Source of the DNA: Pictodentalium vernedei
Taxonomy: Eukaryota > Mollusca > Scaphopoda > Dentaliida > Dentaliidae
Reading direction: 5' to 3'
Assembly: GCA_031216915.1 (NCBI GenBank)
Contig: CM062296.1
Span: forward strand, 62,857,084 to 62,921,083
Length of the DNA stretch: 64,000 nt
The notes under the pieces are model-generated. The model was not told the origin of the DNA. It ran no database searches and saw nothing but the letters and a program-made list of their open reading frames with translations. The position numbers were made by a program, and so were the translations under genes. Positions 11,399-22,856 of the stretch are shown here, piece after piece. Position 1 is the stretch's first letter. Each line of letters opens with the position of its first letter.

Positions 11399-12660
11399 GC
11401 ACATGCGCAGTGTTTAATTCTCCCCAAGCCCAAAGATAGCCGAACCGCCACAGCAAGATTTCCTGCCGTATTACATCACAGGCAAGAAAACTCGACTCCC
11501 GGTTTCAAAGAGTTAACTACCGTCACAACGTATCGACTTTCAGATCATCAAACGTTATGGATTGGGAGACGTTACTATGTTGATTGACTAGGCGCCATTA
11601 CAGTTAGGCGTTGGAGGCTGATTGAGTAGCGACATTTTTCGCCGACTTTCCAGCAATCCAGTTCTATAGTAATCAAGGATACTAAGTGATTGTTAAATGA
11701 CCAACTTTGGATTTTGTGTATATGCATATTAACAAGCTAGTCTACCCTTGACTGCAATAAGCGCTATCTGCAATGATGAAGCATTGTATTTCGCGCCTTA
11801 TTGCACTCATGGGACGGAGTATAATATACCGAGTCAATATAACGTCTACGACCGCGGCGTTGAGGTCATGTGTCCATACGGATATATATGCATTTACACC
11901 GTGTGCCTGAGCGAGCCATTTAACCCCTCTTGCTGTGGTATAATAGAGTTTTTACGGACTTATTTTCAGAGAAGGCGTCCACCATGCAGGAGTAGATGGG
12001 GGGGGGGGGGGTGGTGAGGGGGGTAGAGGTTTTCTTTTGGGAGAGGAGTGCTTCTTCGCAGTGACATTTGCTGCATTTTCAGGAGAAGTAGCAAATGGTT
12101 CACCCCTCTCGTATTTGGCAGGAAGTGCAAAGGTGTGCTCATATAAACAGAACGAAGATATAGATTTATTTGTCAGAAAAGCTATCGTTCGTTTGCTAGT
12201 GATCGAAAGTTGCGTTGAAGACATTTAGTTCGATGCCTTGGGGTATATGGCAAAGGTGAGAGAGCAATAAATGATGACATTTTCGCAGGCGATTCCACAG
12301 AGTAGTGGGAGGTACGTAACTGCAGCATATGGAGTCATATACAAAAAATGGGGGGTGGGGAGTATCCCGTGCCATACGTTTTGGAGCGGGGTGACTAGGT
12401 CATATTCGACTTGTCGGGAAGTAGTCAGACCAAACATTATTGCCGGATAGTATCCAGCACGAGTTGTAAATGTCTAAAATGGAATAGTTAGAGACTGGCC
12501 CGGACAGAATGCCATCAACTGTGAAGTGTATCAGGATTTTATTAAAATTGTGTGACATCATAGCTTAGCTTGTTCAAATACTTAACGACGGCATAACATC
12601 GTTAAAGCTTGTTGTCAATTTAGCTTGGTGATGTGTGAGTCGGATCACACCAGGAAATTA
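11399..12660. other. Anonymous DNA with G14 tract
   Basis: A run of 14 G lies at 11998-12011, followed by G-rich sequence. Short open frames here overlap the G tract and have no recognisable product. Confidence 0.35.
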
Positions 12661-12683
12661 CAGTTAAAACTAGAAGTCCTGTC
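12661..12683. mobile_element. Solo terminus of the CAGTTAAAACTAGAAG MITE family
   Basis: It matches the first 23 bases of the element at 9568 and is preceded by TA. No partner end follows within 1 kb. Confidence 0.7.
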
Positions 12684-13098
12684 ATGTAAACCTCTTGAGA
12701 TGGGAAAACGCCGCCATTTGTAATGTTCCTGTATGGCACACACAGGCAGTCAGGCTTTTCCACAAAAAACTCCTCCTGATGATGTCCTCCGTCTTTGATG
12801 ATGTTAGGACACCCAAGTCCACACAATGACTTTTACCGAACAGAGTTTCAACTCTTATTCAATCTGTTTATCCCCATTAAGATAGAAATAAGGGCATCGA
12901 ACAATGTGCTTTCAAAAGTAGGTCGGAAACCATCGTGGAGGTTTTCTGTCGCTGATTGTATGAATCGCTCATATACTACTGTTGCATAAAACATAGTTCC
13001 TTTTAGTGATGGGGTCAATATTTCTGTTTGCGACCCAAATTGAAAATTGTTGCTGATTCTGGAAATTTTCTTGCAGATGCCCCCTTCTCGTTGTGCAG
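12684..13098. other. Anonymous DNA
   Basis: No recognised gene or repeat. Confidence 0.35.
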
Positions 13099-13099
13099 T

Positions 13100-13154
<55 letters not shown>

Positions 13155-13516
13155 TTATTTACTGGTGTTTAAGGTCACATACTTATGCACAATGGCCAAT
13201 CATGTCCGTGACAGTTTTACGGGTGGAGGAAGCCGTAGTAACCGGAGAGAACTTCGGAGCATCGACAAGCAACTGTCAGCTCCTCAACATTCTAACTCTG
13301 CTCAAGCTCCGCTCAAGCAGGGTTACAGTGGTTGAAGATATGTGCACCATCGACGTGCAGTACGTCTTAGTACACGGCGTCATCGTGCCCCTATGTAGGC
13401 AACCAGTATAAAGTGCGTTGACCAAGGATACAACGCGGGTCGTCCCGGACGGGGATCGAACTCTGGACCTCTAGCGTAGAAGTTTAACAGTCTACCATTG
13501 ACCCCCCCCCCCCCCC
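13099..13516 (-). mobile_element. SINE, tRNA-headed, with long TTTA tail and C15 at the head
   Basis: Read on the minus strand it has a tRNA-like head with a B-box-like GAGTTCGATCCCC. The body contains GTGTACTAAGACGTACTGCA, CGTCGATGGTGCAC, a GTTCTCTCCGG-type block, CTTCCTCCACCCGTAAAACT and GTGACCTTAAACACC. A (TAAA)n tail follows (13099-13156 on the + strand). The expected first bases of the head are replaced by a run of 15 G (C on +, 13502-13516), with an adjacent (CA)n at about 13518-13542. The several copies elsewhere are each diverged, so it is an old family. Confidence 0.85.
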
Positions 13517-13641
13517 TCCACACACACACACACACACACACACCCGTTGTGCAAAGTAAATGCTTATTTAAGACTGTGTCAAATGAAAAGCTTGCATCGT
13601 GTACAGTGAGCAACAACTGACAAGTTGAAACAAACACTCCA

Positions 13642-13867
13642 TTAACCCTCTGATCCCTCATGATATGTGTGATGACAGTTGAGATTCTATATTCTATATT
13701 CAGAGTTTATATTCGTCTGTTGGGGTTAGACCAACCAACATTTTCAACGTGCAGCCTTCGGGCTGCACGTTGAAGATCTTGGTTGGTCCACCACACAATT
13801 TATTGAGTAGCTCACCTACCTGTGGGTTCAGGTCGTTTCACGATACAAAGAGTAGCCAAGGGGTTAA
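13642..13867. mobile_element. TTAA MITE with GTGCAGCC hairpin, copy 1
   Basis: It is flanked by TTAA at 13642 and 13864 and starts CCCT. The core AACGTGCAGCCTTCGGGCTG and its flanking GACCAACCAA/TTGGTTGGTC arms form a hairpin. Related copies lie at 24971, 48063 and 54588. TTAA with CCC ends fits the piggyBac superfamily. Confidence 0.85.
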
Positions 13868-14609
13868 TAAACAGATAATTTGATTTCACGTCATCACCAC
13901 CAACACACATCTGGAAAGCTGTGGACGAATTTGTTCGTAGTTGTGATAAATAAAACCTCAATACGTCGCATGAAAGACTGCTTGACATTTAAACAGGAAC
14001 CTTCGCGAAACATTTTAAACACAACGTATAAATTATAATATTCTATATTAATGTAATCTCGATAATTACACCAATTATCTTCATATTGCTGCTGTTTTAC
14101 TATATTTTAACATAGAGACTAGACAATCAAACATGACCCTTATGGTATTTTTACGCAGATTATAGGATAAGCAGGAAGACAGACGGATTCTAATTATCAT
14201 ATTTAATACGCTTACATCAATTTAACTATCTGACCAGCTGTGCTACATAGGTTTGAAACTTAAACACGGCTTGTGGGGAATTCTCACCAGGCATTTACTT
14301 ACAATTTATTATAGAAGCTCAATGGCAGAACTAAACTTTCAACAAGCGTTTCAGAAATTGGTCACATCTTAATTTTGGACAATTCGCTGACCAGAGCTTT
14401 TGTGCTACTGTGTGCACACATGCTCATCATGGCAATGTCGTATTGAAGTTTCGTTTCACGTCGGCGAAAGAACCGCAATTTTGCTTGTACGAGACTGAAA
14501 TACACGACCTTCCAAACCTAATGCCAGATATAATGCGTTTTAAAAAAAATGGGGGTAATCATACAAGTGGCAAATTCGGTCCGGCTATTTCTGTTTATCG
14601 TTCAAAAGA
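13868..14609. other. Anonymous DNA
   Basis: Nothing recognised. A 104-codon open frame (14410-14724, +) runs into repeat DNA and has no recognisable domain. Confidence 0.35.
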
Positions 14610-14692
14610 GAATAAACGTATAGTGTTTTCAAGTAAAAAACAATATTCTACTATTGGTATCAAGAATGAAACCGACGAGCCTCTGGTAAATG
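14610..14692. repeat. Left arm of the 18991-19136 palindrome
   Basis: It shares GAATAAACGTATAGTGTTTT and AAGAATGAAACCGACGAGCC with the full palindrome and stops at the hairpin centre (CCTCTGG). Confidence 0.75.
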
Positions 14693-15369
14693 TAGCCTGC
14701 CCGACCTTCTGTCGTTTTTTGTAACTTCAGGGCAGAACACTCAAATGCTTTCAAATACTAGACAGTCATTGGCACCGGTTGTCTGTCGTTTATTTATTTT
14801 CAGTAAATTATTTGTTCTCTTGTATTTATGTTTAATGATACTTACCGAATAAGAGGCTATATCAGACTTTTGAAACAGGAATATAAAGTCAAGTTTACCC
14901 AATCATTCACACCTAGCGGATTCATTGATGGTGGTGTGGGGAGGGGCTGACCCTGCAGACATCCATTACCAGGTGCTATAATATAAGAGAAGCATGTCAT
15001 GTTTAATAATGTACTGGAGGTTTGCTCCACCCTTTTGGGTTACAACTTGGTTATCATATGTATCTTTCCACTAAAGGAGGTTATTAAAGCCGAAACATTT
15101 GGGACAATAGCTCGGAGTTTTTATTATTAGTTTTTGTTATATATACACCTGGAACTTAATTGAGCACCTTTGCTTTTTTCTTGTTTTTTCTCCTTTTTTT
15201 TTGGGGGGGGGGGGGGTGGTAGTGGTGTTAAGAGAAACTGTCATCACTTTCATGCTGTCTTTCAGATGGCCAAAAGTGATTTGCGGAAGAATGGTCTATT
15301 GATAAATGAAAGAAAAACAACACACTGATGACAATATGCAGTATTTTGATGGCGCTGATTACACGTATC
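14693..15369. other. Anonymous DNA with G14 tract
   Basis: It contains a T-rich run followed by 14 G at 15203-15216. No gene recognised. Confidence 0.35.
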
Positions 15370-16620
15370 TGTCACTAATGTTTATGATGGGCAAATGTTA
15401 TCTCGACAAGTATGGTGCTTGGACGCTCCATGATGAAACAATGCCGGTAAATACTGGCTGAAAAAATGTGTCATCTCCTGAACATAACAGGAGTGTCTGA
15501 CGTCAATAGCAAGTGTGTTCACTACGTGCCCGGATGACAGCATGAACCCTTCTCCTAATGCTACCAGTGAGCGTTCTGGTGCGGTCCAGAGGCAACTGCT
15601 GCCACTCCTCACGCAATGCAGCTTCCAAATCGGCCAAATTATTACAGGCGGATCCCTTGCTCTGCACACGTCGTCCAGGAAAGTCTGAGATGTGTTCTAA
15701 GGGATTCAAATCTGGGCTCATTGGAATGTTCTCGCAGCATGGGCAAATTTGTCCTTGCATTGTTGTCCATCAATACAGGACGAGAAGCCAACGGGTGGTT
15801 GTCAAAGTGAGGCACAACAACCTGATTGAGAATGGCCCGGGTGTTCTGATGGCCATAGAGATTCCCACGTACAGTCACCATATGAAGTTACCAGTCTTGC
15901 GAGAGGCATCCCCATATCATTACTGATCCTCCACCATAAGAAGCAGTAGGTCTGATGTTCCTGGGCACGTATGCAGTATTTCTATGCCTTAACACTCTCA
16001 TGACACCATCTGCGAAGTGAAGTAGGAACCTACTCTCGTCTGACGAATGGACCCTCCTCCACGTCCTAAGATTCCAATGTTGTCGTGCCATACACCACTC
16101 GAAATGTCAACTTTAATGCTGTTCGGACAGAGCTGGACGCTTGATGACCCTTCTGGCCCTCATACCCAGTGCTTTGAGACGGTTTCGGACAGTTCTGTTG
16201 CACAAACGCCCATTGGGGAGCCAAAGGCGTTTCAAAACCCCACTTGAAGCAAATGGTTCACACCTAGCGAGGCGTGCCAGGCTCCGGGGAGAGGTCTTTT
16301 GGGGTTTGTCTAGGCCTAGGTCGGTCCTTAACATCTTTGGTCTGTTGATGTTTTCGGACAAGTCTGCTGATGACAAAATGACTATAGCCCAGTTGCTCCC
16401 CAATAGCTTTGAATGACATGCCAGTTGCATGCATGCCAACGATTTGCCATTTTGGTGCCTCTGACAGTCTCCTCCTCGCCACGTCAACATTTATTGATAA
16501 AAAAGTGACAAATTGTCTTGTTTTATACCGAAATATTGCATGTGGATGATAGTGTTTTGTGAAATTCGTGGGAAGCATGTTTAATGTGGACGAGGGGATG
16601 TGTTTGAGGTAAGCTATCAA
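15370..16620 (-). pseudogene. Decayed Tc1/mariner (Tc1-like) transposase
   Basis: On the minus strand, successive frames give a Tc1-type transposase in the right order. The N-terminal helix-turn-helix (R-R-R-L-S-E, then G-M-S-F-K-A-I-G-E-Q-L-G-Y) is near 16360-16480. A second DNA-binding part (T-V-R-N-R-L-K-A-L-G-M-R-A-R) is at about 16130-16200. The catalytic D block is H-S-S-D-E-S-R-F (about 16030), followed by Y-G-G-G-S-V-M-I-W-G (about 15900-15930), the second D in M-D-N-N-A-R (about 15760) and the E block S-P-D-L-N-P-L-E-H (about 15690-15720). The arrangement fits a DD34E enzyme of about 340 residues. At least four frame changes separate the blocks, so it cannot be active. I could not place terminal inverted repeats with confidence. 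Confidence 0.9.
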
Positions 16621-16672
16621 CCAGAAACATCATGTTTCACTAGATGAAATGTACTGCAAAACATAGCAACCA

Positions 16673-16925
16673 TTAACCCTTTACCTATCGTAACGGCAAA
16701 AAACGGCCAGCGCTATTCTCAAAAATCGCCAATTCATTTTCACTATTTTTTTTCATTTGTTGTCTCAAAAACATAGGTTATGACCCCTCGTTGGAACGAG
16801 CTCGTCGAGCTCGTTCCAACGAGGGGTCATAACCTATGTTTTTGAGACAAAAAATGAAAAAAATTAGTTATTCAAGAATTATTTTTGCAAGTGTCGACTG
16901 CTTTTCATGTTAGGTAAAGGATTAA
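16673..16925. mobile_element. piggyBac-like TTAA MITE, well preserved (253 bp)
   Basis: It is bounded by TTAA at 16673-16676 and 16922-16925 with CCCTTTACC ends. The core arms CTCAAAAACATAGGTTATGA and GAACGAGCTCG are perfectly mirrored around GTCGA. The ends differ from each other after about 15 bases: one side runs GTAACGGC...CGGCCAGCGCTATTC, the other AAAAGCAG...GACACTTGC. Confidence 0.9.
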
Positions 16926-17900
16926 AACATAATAATCAGTAACAGCAACTTCACTGTCATGGAACATTTCAGGGGTGCTTAATGAAGTTCCGGGTGTATA
17001 TGTATAAAAGTCTGCAACATAAATGTAGCCAGCTATAATATTTCTGCCTCCTGATATTTGTTCTCAACACAAATTCTGGAGGGCGCCCAGGAAATCAGTT
17101 AAAACGAACCAAATATAGACAACGCCCCGTCATGCGGTTTTATAAGTCAAACTGATTTGGAGCCCTTCATTTAAAAAAAAACAACATAACAATTACACAA
17201 AGAAAGAGCAATGTAATATCAGGAGAAGTGTTCTAGTTACTAAAGTTGTTAACCCGGATCGCATCTGGCCCAGTCATCTGAATGTAGGGATTGATTCCAG
17301 CCTAATCTCCCAAGGCATCTGTTGTTAGCTAGGGATAATTGGTCCATCTCCAACATCCTGCGGTGTACTTTTGAAGCGTGTTTTATTCTATCTTACAATG
17401 AAAATGACGTCACTAACTTATTGTGAGAAACAAATCATACAGGCTGAGATTACTTGTAACTCAGCGCTTTTGGGAACTTTTAAAGAGATATTTCGAACAC
17501 TGAGTGTTACAAAACGCCATCTGCAGTGATTTAGCATTGTAAATGGCGTCTGACTTTATTCACCCGAATATTTAGTGCTGTATCAAATTGTTCTTCGTGC
17601 TGATGGGATTAGTTTAATTTGGTGAGAAGACAAAATTAATCGAGACAGGTCTCCAAGAAAACATTGTAGTGAACGAACGTGTTAGGAGACCTTGAAGCGC
17701 AAACCTATCATCGAGAGCTTAGGTATGCAAGTTTTTTTTATCAAATCCATTGCAACTTTGTAGTTTTATTGATATAGTGTCCCTCGTGGGGTCATTTACA
17801 TGAACAAAACTACAGTGTAGTGTTTACCGTCCAAATACAAATGCTATTTTTAACGAAGCCATGTCCAGTATGAGGTTAATATCACAATAGAGAAATATTC
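16926..17900. other. Anonymous DNA
   Basis: No recognised gene or repeat. Confidence 0.35.
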
Positions 17901-18143
17901 ACAATGCTGGTTTACTCACACAAATAACCCCACAATATAACTGTGTTGAGAATTGACAGGCGGGCGGAACGGGCGATCGGTCCCACGGACGGAAAAAGTT
18001 GATCGCAATCACATCAATCACAATGCTGGTTTACTCACACAAATTGCCCCACAATAGAACTGAGTTGAGAAAAGACTGGCGGGCGGAACGGGCGATCGGT
18101 CCCACGGACGGAAAAAAAGTTTACCGCAATCAGATCAATCAGG
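17901..18143. repeat. Tandem duplication, 119-bp unit, two copies
   Basis: ACAATGCTGGTTTACTCACA begins at 17901 and again at 18020. Both copies carry GGCGGGCGGAACGGGCGATC, noticeably GC-rich for this region. Confidence 0.9.
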
Positions 18144-18161
18144 AAAATTACTGATAGGCAG

Positions 18162-18505
18162 TATTTATTTATTTATTTATTGATGTTTAAGGTCACATAT
18201 TTATGCACAATGGCTAATCATGACAGGTTTACGGATGGAGGAAGCCGGAGTACCTGGAGAGAACCACCGAGCAACGGCGAGCAACTATCAGCTCCCCAAC
18301 ATACTAACTCCACACAAGCAAGTTGAAGACAAGTGCACCATCGACGTGCAGTACGCCTTAGTACACAACGCCACCGTGCTCCCACGCGGGCAATGGAGAT
18401 GAAGTGTCTTGCCCAAAGACACAACGCGGTTGCCGCAGGTGGGATTCGAACCGAGGACCTCTCGGCTTGCAGCCTGCACCTCTACCTACTGAGCCACCGC
18501 GCTCT
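18162..18505 (-). mobile_element. SINE, tRNA-headed
   Basis: The minus strand reads GCGGTGGCTCAGTAGGTAGA (A box) and GGTTCGAATCCCACC (B box), then the common SINE body and a short (TAAA)n tail. The head is a near-complete tRNA-like cloverleaf sequence but runs straight into the SINE body. Confidence 0.88.
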
Positions 18506-18990
18506 CACTGAAAGGCAGTGAAACCAAAATGTGATTTTTCCAGCAATCCAGAAGCAGAAGCGTTAAGGAATGTGATACCATTTTTTAGCAGGTTAATACA
18601 ATATTCATGACCAAAGGCTTGAAGAGTATCTCGTATCTAGATAACATAACGATATAACACGCAGTGTAATACGGCAGCAGCAAACTTTAGCGGGAAGGAT
18701 TCTTCTATCCTGGTAAGTGTTTGTCTTATTTTTATTCTGGGATGATGTTATTTGTCTGTCCGTATGTCTACCTTGCTACCCGTCTGTCTGACTGTGTGTC
18801 TGTATGTATGTGTGTCTGTATATCTATATATGTTCCATGCAGACAACACATGCACCGATCTATATACTTGCCTTCAGACGTACACTCTGTATTATTCGCG
18901 TATATCCGCGGTTATTTTCTATCCTTTCCCGTCTTTATGATATTTAATCAAGTGATACTCACAAATCGGTGTTGCAGGCATAGATATATA
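18506..18990. other. Anonymous DNA with degenerate TGTC/TGTA microsatellite
   Basis: Bases 18741-18830 are an imperfect (TGTC/TGTA)n tract. The open frames over it are repeat artefacts. Confidence 0.45.
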
Positions 18991-19136
18991 GAATAAACGT
19001 ATAGTGTTTTCAAGTAAAAAAATGTATTCTACGAGTAGGATTAAGAATGAAACCGACGAGCCTCTGGCGAGTCGGTTTCATTCTTAATTCTATGAGCAGA
19101 ATGCATTCTTTACTTGAAAACACTATAGGTTCATTT
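18991..19136. repeat. Near-perfect 146-bp palindrome
   Basis: The arms GAATAAACGTATAGTGTTTT and the complementary AACACTATAGGTTCATT enclose AAGAATGAAACCGACGAG. The centre is CGAGCCTCTGGCGAG at 19057-19071. A one-arm copy is at 14610-14692. Confidence 0.85.
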
Positions 19137-19845
19137 TGTTTAGTCCATAAATCTTTTACATGGCAGCCGAGGCGAAATCGTGCTGTTGTTCGCTATAAAA
19201 CAAAACGAGAAGTGTGGAGCACATCGGTCCAATCCGATCGACCAGTAAAATTGGCAAAAATAAACAAGGCGCAGTAATACATATAAAAAATAATTCACCT
19301 ACAAACTTGAGCTAAACTTGCAAAAATACTTCATTAAACGAACAGTGTGTGTTGTTTTCTACTGGCATTGTGTAATACTTTCAAAAAAAGTTTAAAGAAA
19401 ACGACAATTGAGCTATAAATTATGCTACACGAATGAGGCCAGAGGGCAACAAGTCCGTCTCTACTACAGGAATAAATTCTTTCAGTGTTAAACCAACGGG
19501 GAAAATTTATCGTCCGACTAGGAGAATAAAGCAAAAAATTATCCAAGGTTTTTATTGTTCAAATAAACGGCAATTTATGGGATAAATTACGTTAGCGGGC
19601 TGGGTATAACGAAATGGTCAGCCTTTGATGTTAAAAATACGGATACGGGCCAATTAAATGGTCAAGTCGCAATGTCGAGAGTACTTAAAAATTAACGAAT
19701 TTCATATCAAAAAGAAAAATAGAACAGTGCAACCAGGCATCATTAAAATTGTTTTTTCTTTTATTGTTCACGTAATTGTGGTTTTAAGCATGTATAAGAA
19801 CGTGTATCTCTCGCGATTCGACACGAATGTCATGAACAGATGTTA
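19137..19845. other. Anonymous DNA
   Basis: Nothing recognised. Confidence 0.35.
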
Positions 19846-20090
19846 TTAACCTTTTACCCAACGCAGACGATATCAAAATTTATTATTTTAAATAACATTT
19901 TTTAAATTTTTTAAAAAAAATTCAACAAAACCATATCATGTGACCCCTCTTTGGAACGAGCTCGACGAGCTCGTTCCAAAGAGGGGCCACATGATATGGT
20001 TTTGTTGAAATTTTTCGAAATTTTTTTTTCAGCTGCTGAATTTGCATATTACGCGGGCGGATGCGGGCGATTCGTTGGGTAAAGGGTTAA
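19846..20090. mobile_element. piggyBac-like TTAA MITE, CACATGATATGG subtype
   Basis: It is flanked by TTAA at both ends (19846-19849, 20087-20090). The core arms AACAAAACCATATCATGTGA and TTGGAACGAGCTCG are perfectly mirrored. The outer core differs from the more common AACATAGGTTATGACC subtype, while the GAGCTCG centre and terminal CCYTTTACCCAACG are shared. Confidence 0.9.
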
Positions 20091-20778
20091 ATTCTCCCCG
20101 AGTCGATATTTATCGAGGCTCGAATCGGCTGGTTGGATTTGTCATCTTCTTTATGATACATTCTCTCAAGCTCTCAAACTATCTGTATAATAACGTTAGA
20201 AATTCGACGCTGTTTTGCCTGGAACCAGTCTTGCCGCAAACAGGTAATCGCAACTGTTTAGATTCACTCGTTTTTAATAGTTCAGTCAGTTGGAGAAGCG
20301 AAACTAAATCCAACATGGCGGACAAAATGGCGACAAAAATCAGAAAAAATGATTTTTTTTTTCACACATTTCATCAATTTGTTCCAGATTACTGATGGTC
20401 GTAGTGAGCAGTGTTTGTGATGGACAGTCACATGGCAATAATGTTTAGGCATTTCCGTACAATTGTACAAGCCTCTTGGTTCAGTTTTGAAGAATTGGTA
20501 CTAATATATCGCCCGTAAATTATCAATGATAGCATTGGTAATAAAAAATATTAGAAACCGATAGCCTTGGTATATGGTATGACAAGAAAGATTATGTAGA
20601 CCACTATGTGGTTTCCAAAACTGGAAAGTATCCAAAAATATAACAAAAAGGAGTCCAAATGTAATTTCCAATATGCTATTTTCTAAACATTTAGTTAATG
20701 ATTAGTCTTCATTTTCAGCAGACTTAACGGTAGCCCCGCTCGTCTGTTCGTTATTGCACTCAAATTGCTGTTTGGCAA
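20091..20778. other. Anonymous DNA
   Basis: No recognised gene or repeat. Confidence 0.35.
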
Positions 20779-21175
20779 GTATTTATTCATGTATTTATTG
20801 GTGTTTAAGGTCACATACTCATGCACAATGGCTAATCATGACCGTGACAGTTTTACGGGTGGAGGAAGCCGGAGTACCCGGGGAGAACCACCGAGCAACG
20901 ACCAGCAGCTGCTAGCTTCCCAACATCGTAACTCCGCACTGCAGCACAGGCAGGGTTAGATTAGTTGAAGACATGCACACCATCGACGTACAGTACGCCA
21001 TACACTTTACTACATAGCGTCATCGTGCCCCCATGTGGACAATCGGGGTTAAGTGCCTTGGCCAAGGACACAACGCGGGAGTCCGAATCGATCGCTCAGA
21101 CGGTCACCCATCCGAGGACAAACCGGGCTCGACGTTGCTTAACTTCGGTGATCTGACGAGAACCAGTCAAGTACA
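20779..21175 (-). mobile_element. SINE with 5S rRNA-derived head
   Basis: The minus strand starts with a 5S-like segment: GGTTCTCGTCAGATCACCGA, AGTTAAGCAACGTCGAGCCC, GGATGGGTGACCG. It therefore contains the internal control region of 5S genes (A box, intermediate element, C box). It then continues into the same body as the tRNA-headed SINEs (GTGTCCTTGGCCAAGGCACT, CACGATGACG, TGTCACGGTCATGATTAGCC, GTGACCTTAAACACC). About the first 45 bases of 5S are absent. This is the 5S-type head of the SINE3 class. Confidence 0.85.
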
Positions 21176-21472
21176 GAAAAGAGTTCTTGCTATCAGTGAG
21201 GCAACAGTGCTGCACCTTGTTGTCTTGCACCGAATCAGTTTTAAAATATTGTTTGATCCTAGCGATACATTATGAGGCAGAATCAATGGGAGAAGTGACT
21301 TCGCCTTCACGTCTCTAACAAACTCATAATTTGTAGGCTCCATTTTTGCATGGATCCGAATGCAGTGCATGTTTCCAAATACACGCTTGCATGTGGCCTC
21401 TGCAAACGTAGCAGTACTTGGGGGGGGGGGGGGGGGGGGGAGTACACAGTTTACTGACTTTGTTGCTCCTAC
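21176..21472. other. Spacer with G21 tract
   Basis: It contains 21 consecutive G at 21420-21440, ending about 30 bases before the decayed nuclease-like gene. Confidence 0.5.
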
Positions 21473-22850
21473 TTAGGATGTCCAACTACTGACTCTAGCA
21501 TCAGACACTAATTTGGATGTTGGACACCCGTAACAGACAGCCGTGAACTGTGTAGCATCACGCAAGACGTCGTCCCAAGGGGCATCCATTTTTACAACTG
21601 ACCCTAGCGATATACAACCCTCTTTCAAAACGTTAAGGACTCGACATTTACCTATTCCAAAGCACCTGCCGAAGGTATTACACACAGAGATAGCATGCGT
21701 GGCAAGAATACTTGGGATAATGTCACGATGCTTCTCAACTGTAGCACTAATTTCTATCACAAACAGTGAGGAATCCAGTGTTGGGCACATCCATCAATTA
21801 TCGTGCAAACATTTACGCCTGTCGGTGTGGATTTCCTTGCTGATATTGTACACGCAGTTCTTGTTTTGAGGTCTGATGTCAATTTTAGGATATGCAAATC
21901 ACTAGCTTCACTGAACAGTGCGGTTGGAACTGGTGCCAGCTCATAAGAGATCACTTCCTTGATGTCAATATTCCTCATACTCTATTGAAGACCCATTAAC
22001 CTTGAATAAATCGCGTTACAATCATAAACGTGAGTCACCTACTTTTACAACCTTCTTCATGACGGTCATCACTGGTTTGGATATTGTGTTATAAAATCCG
22101 GTTGACAACCGCCTGTCGAACTCAACCATCTCCTCTTGACCAAGAGCTGTGGCGTTGTAATTTATTTATTTATTGATGTTTAAGGTCACATATTCATGCA
22201 CAATTGCTAATCGTGACCGTGACAATTTTACGGGTTGAAGGTGCCGCAGTGCCCGGAGAGAACCACCGAGCATCGTCGAGCATCTGTCAGTTCCTCACAT
22301 TCTTACTCTGTTCAAGCTCCGCTCAAGCAGGGTTACAGCGAATGAAAACCTGTGCACCATCGACGTGCAGTACGCCTTAGTACACGGCGCCATCGTGCCC
22401 CCATGTAGGCAACCGGGATAAAGGGCCTTGCTCAAGGCCACAACGCGGGTCGTCCCGGGCGGGGATCGAACTCAGTACTTCTAGCAAAGAAGTCCTACAG
22501 TCTACCACTGAGCCATCGTGTTGTCAACATTTACGGACGCTGGCCCAATCCTACCAGTGGTGATATTCACGACTTCGCCCGGCTCTTGCTTCGGATTCAA
22601 GGGATTGATAGCTATGTCCAGTTTGACCATCTCGATCAAGTTTATCAGCGGCGATTCTACTCTTGGCTTCTTCTTTGTGACACTGATTTAAACTCGAATT
22701 CACACCGACATCTCTCAATCGAGAAACGCCACTCACTATCGGTTTCACGTATGAAGATTGAAAGTCCAGACTTTGAGAGTTTGTGGTTTCAAGGTGATAC
22801 CGATTATTTCAGATTTACCACGTCCATAACACATGAATGTGGTTTTGATG
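21473..22850 (-). pseudogene. Decayed multicopy gene with FEN/XPG-like motif, split by a SINE
   Basis: Reading the minus strand from 22850 down, coding-like blocks occur in order: I-I-G-I-T-L-K-P-Q-T-L, then H-K-E-E-A-K-S-R-I, then N-P-L-N-P-K-Q with V-V-N-I-T-T-G-R-I (to about 22532). A SINE interrupts at 22158-22519. Then come E-M-V-E-F-D-R-R-L-S-T-G-F-Y (about 22100), A-I-Y-S-R-L-M-G-L-Q, N-I-D-I-K-E-V-I-S-Y-E-L-A-P-V-P-T, T-I-I-D-G-C-A, A-T-H-A-I-S-V-C-N-T-F-G-R-C-F-G-I-G-K and A-P-W-D-D-V-L-R-D-A-T-Q-F. The H-A-x-S-x-C-(D/N)-T...F-G-I-G-K block resembles the helix-hairpin motif of FEN/XPG-type (PIN-fold) nucleases; the expected G-C-D is V-C-N here. Blocks lie in different frames with stops between. 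I recognise the pattern as a multicopy, unnamed invertebrate family but cannot name it. Confidence 0.55.
22158..22519 (-). mobile_element. SINE inserted in the nuclease-like pseudogene
   Basis: The tRNA-type head (CACGATGGCTCAGTGGTAGA on minus; GAGTTCGATCCCC B box), common body and (TAAA)n tail are all present. The host pseudogene resumes on either side, and GTTGT flanks both edges, a possible target duplication. Confidence 0.88.
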
Positions 22851-22856
22851 TACATG

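Noticed and set aside
13028-13411. Frames with repeated Y-L-F-I
   Set aside because: They are a translation of the (TTTA)n SINE tail.
15558-16416. Plus-strand frames over the Tc1 region
   Set aside because: The ordered transposase motifs are on the minus strand; these are shadows.
18430-18505. tRNA-like gene (minus strand), also the heads at 47249, 50552 and 54056
   Set aside because: A and B boxes are present, but each continues without a terminator into a common SINE body and A/T-rich tail, so they are SINE promoters.
21080-21175. 5S rRNA gene
   Set aside because: Only the internal promoter part is present, it lacks the first part of 5S, and it is fused to the SINE body.
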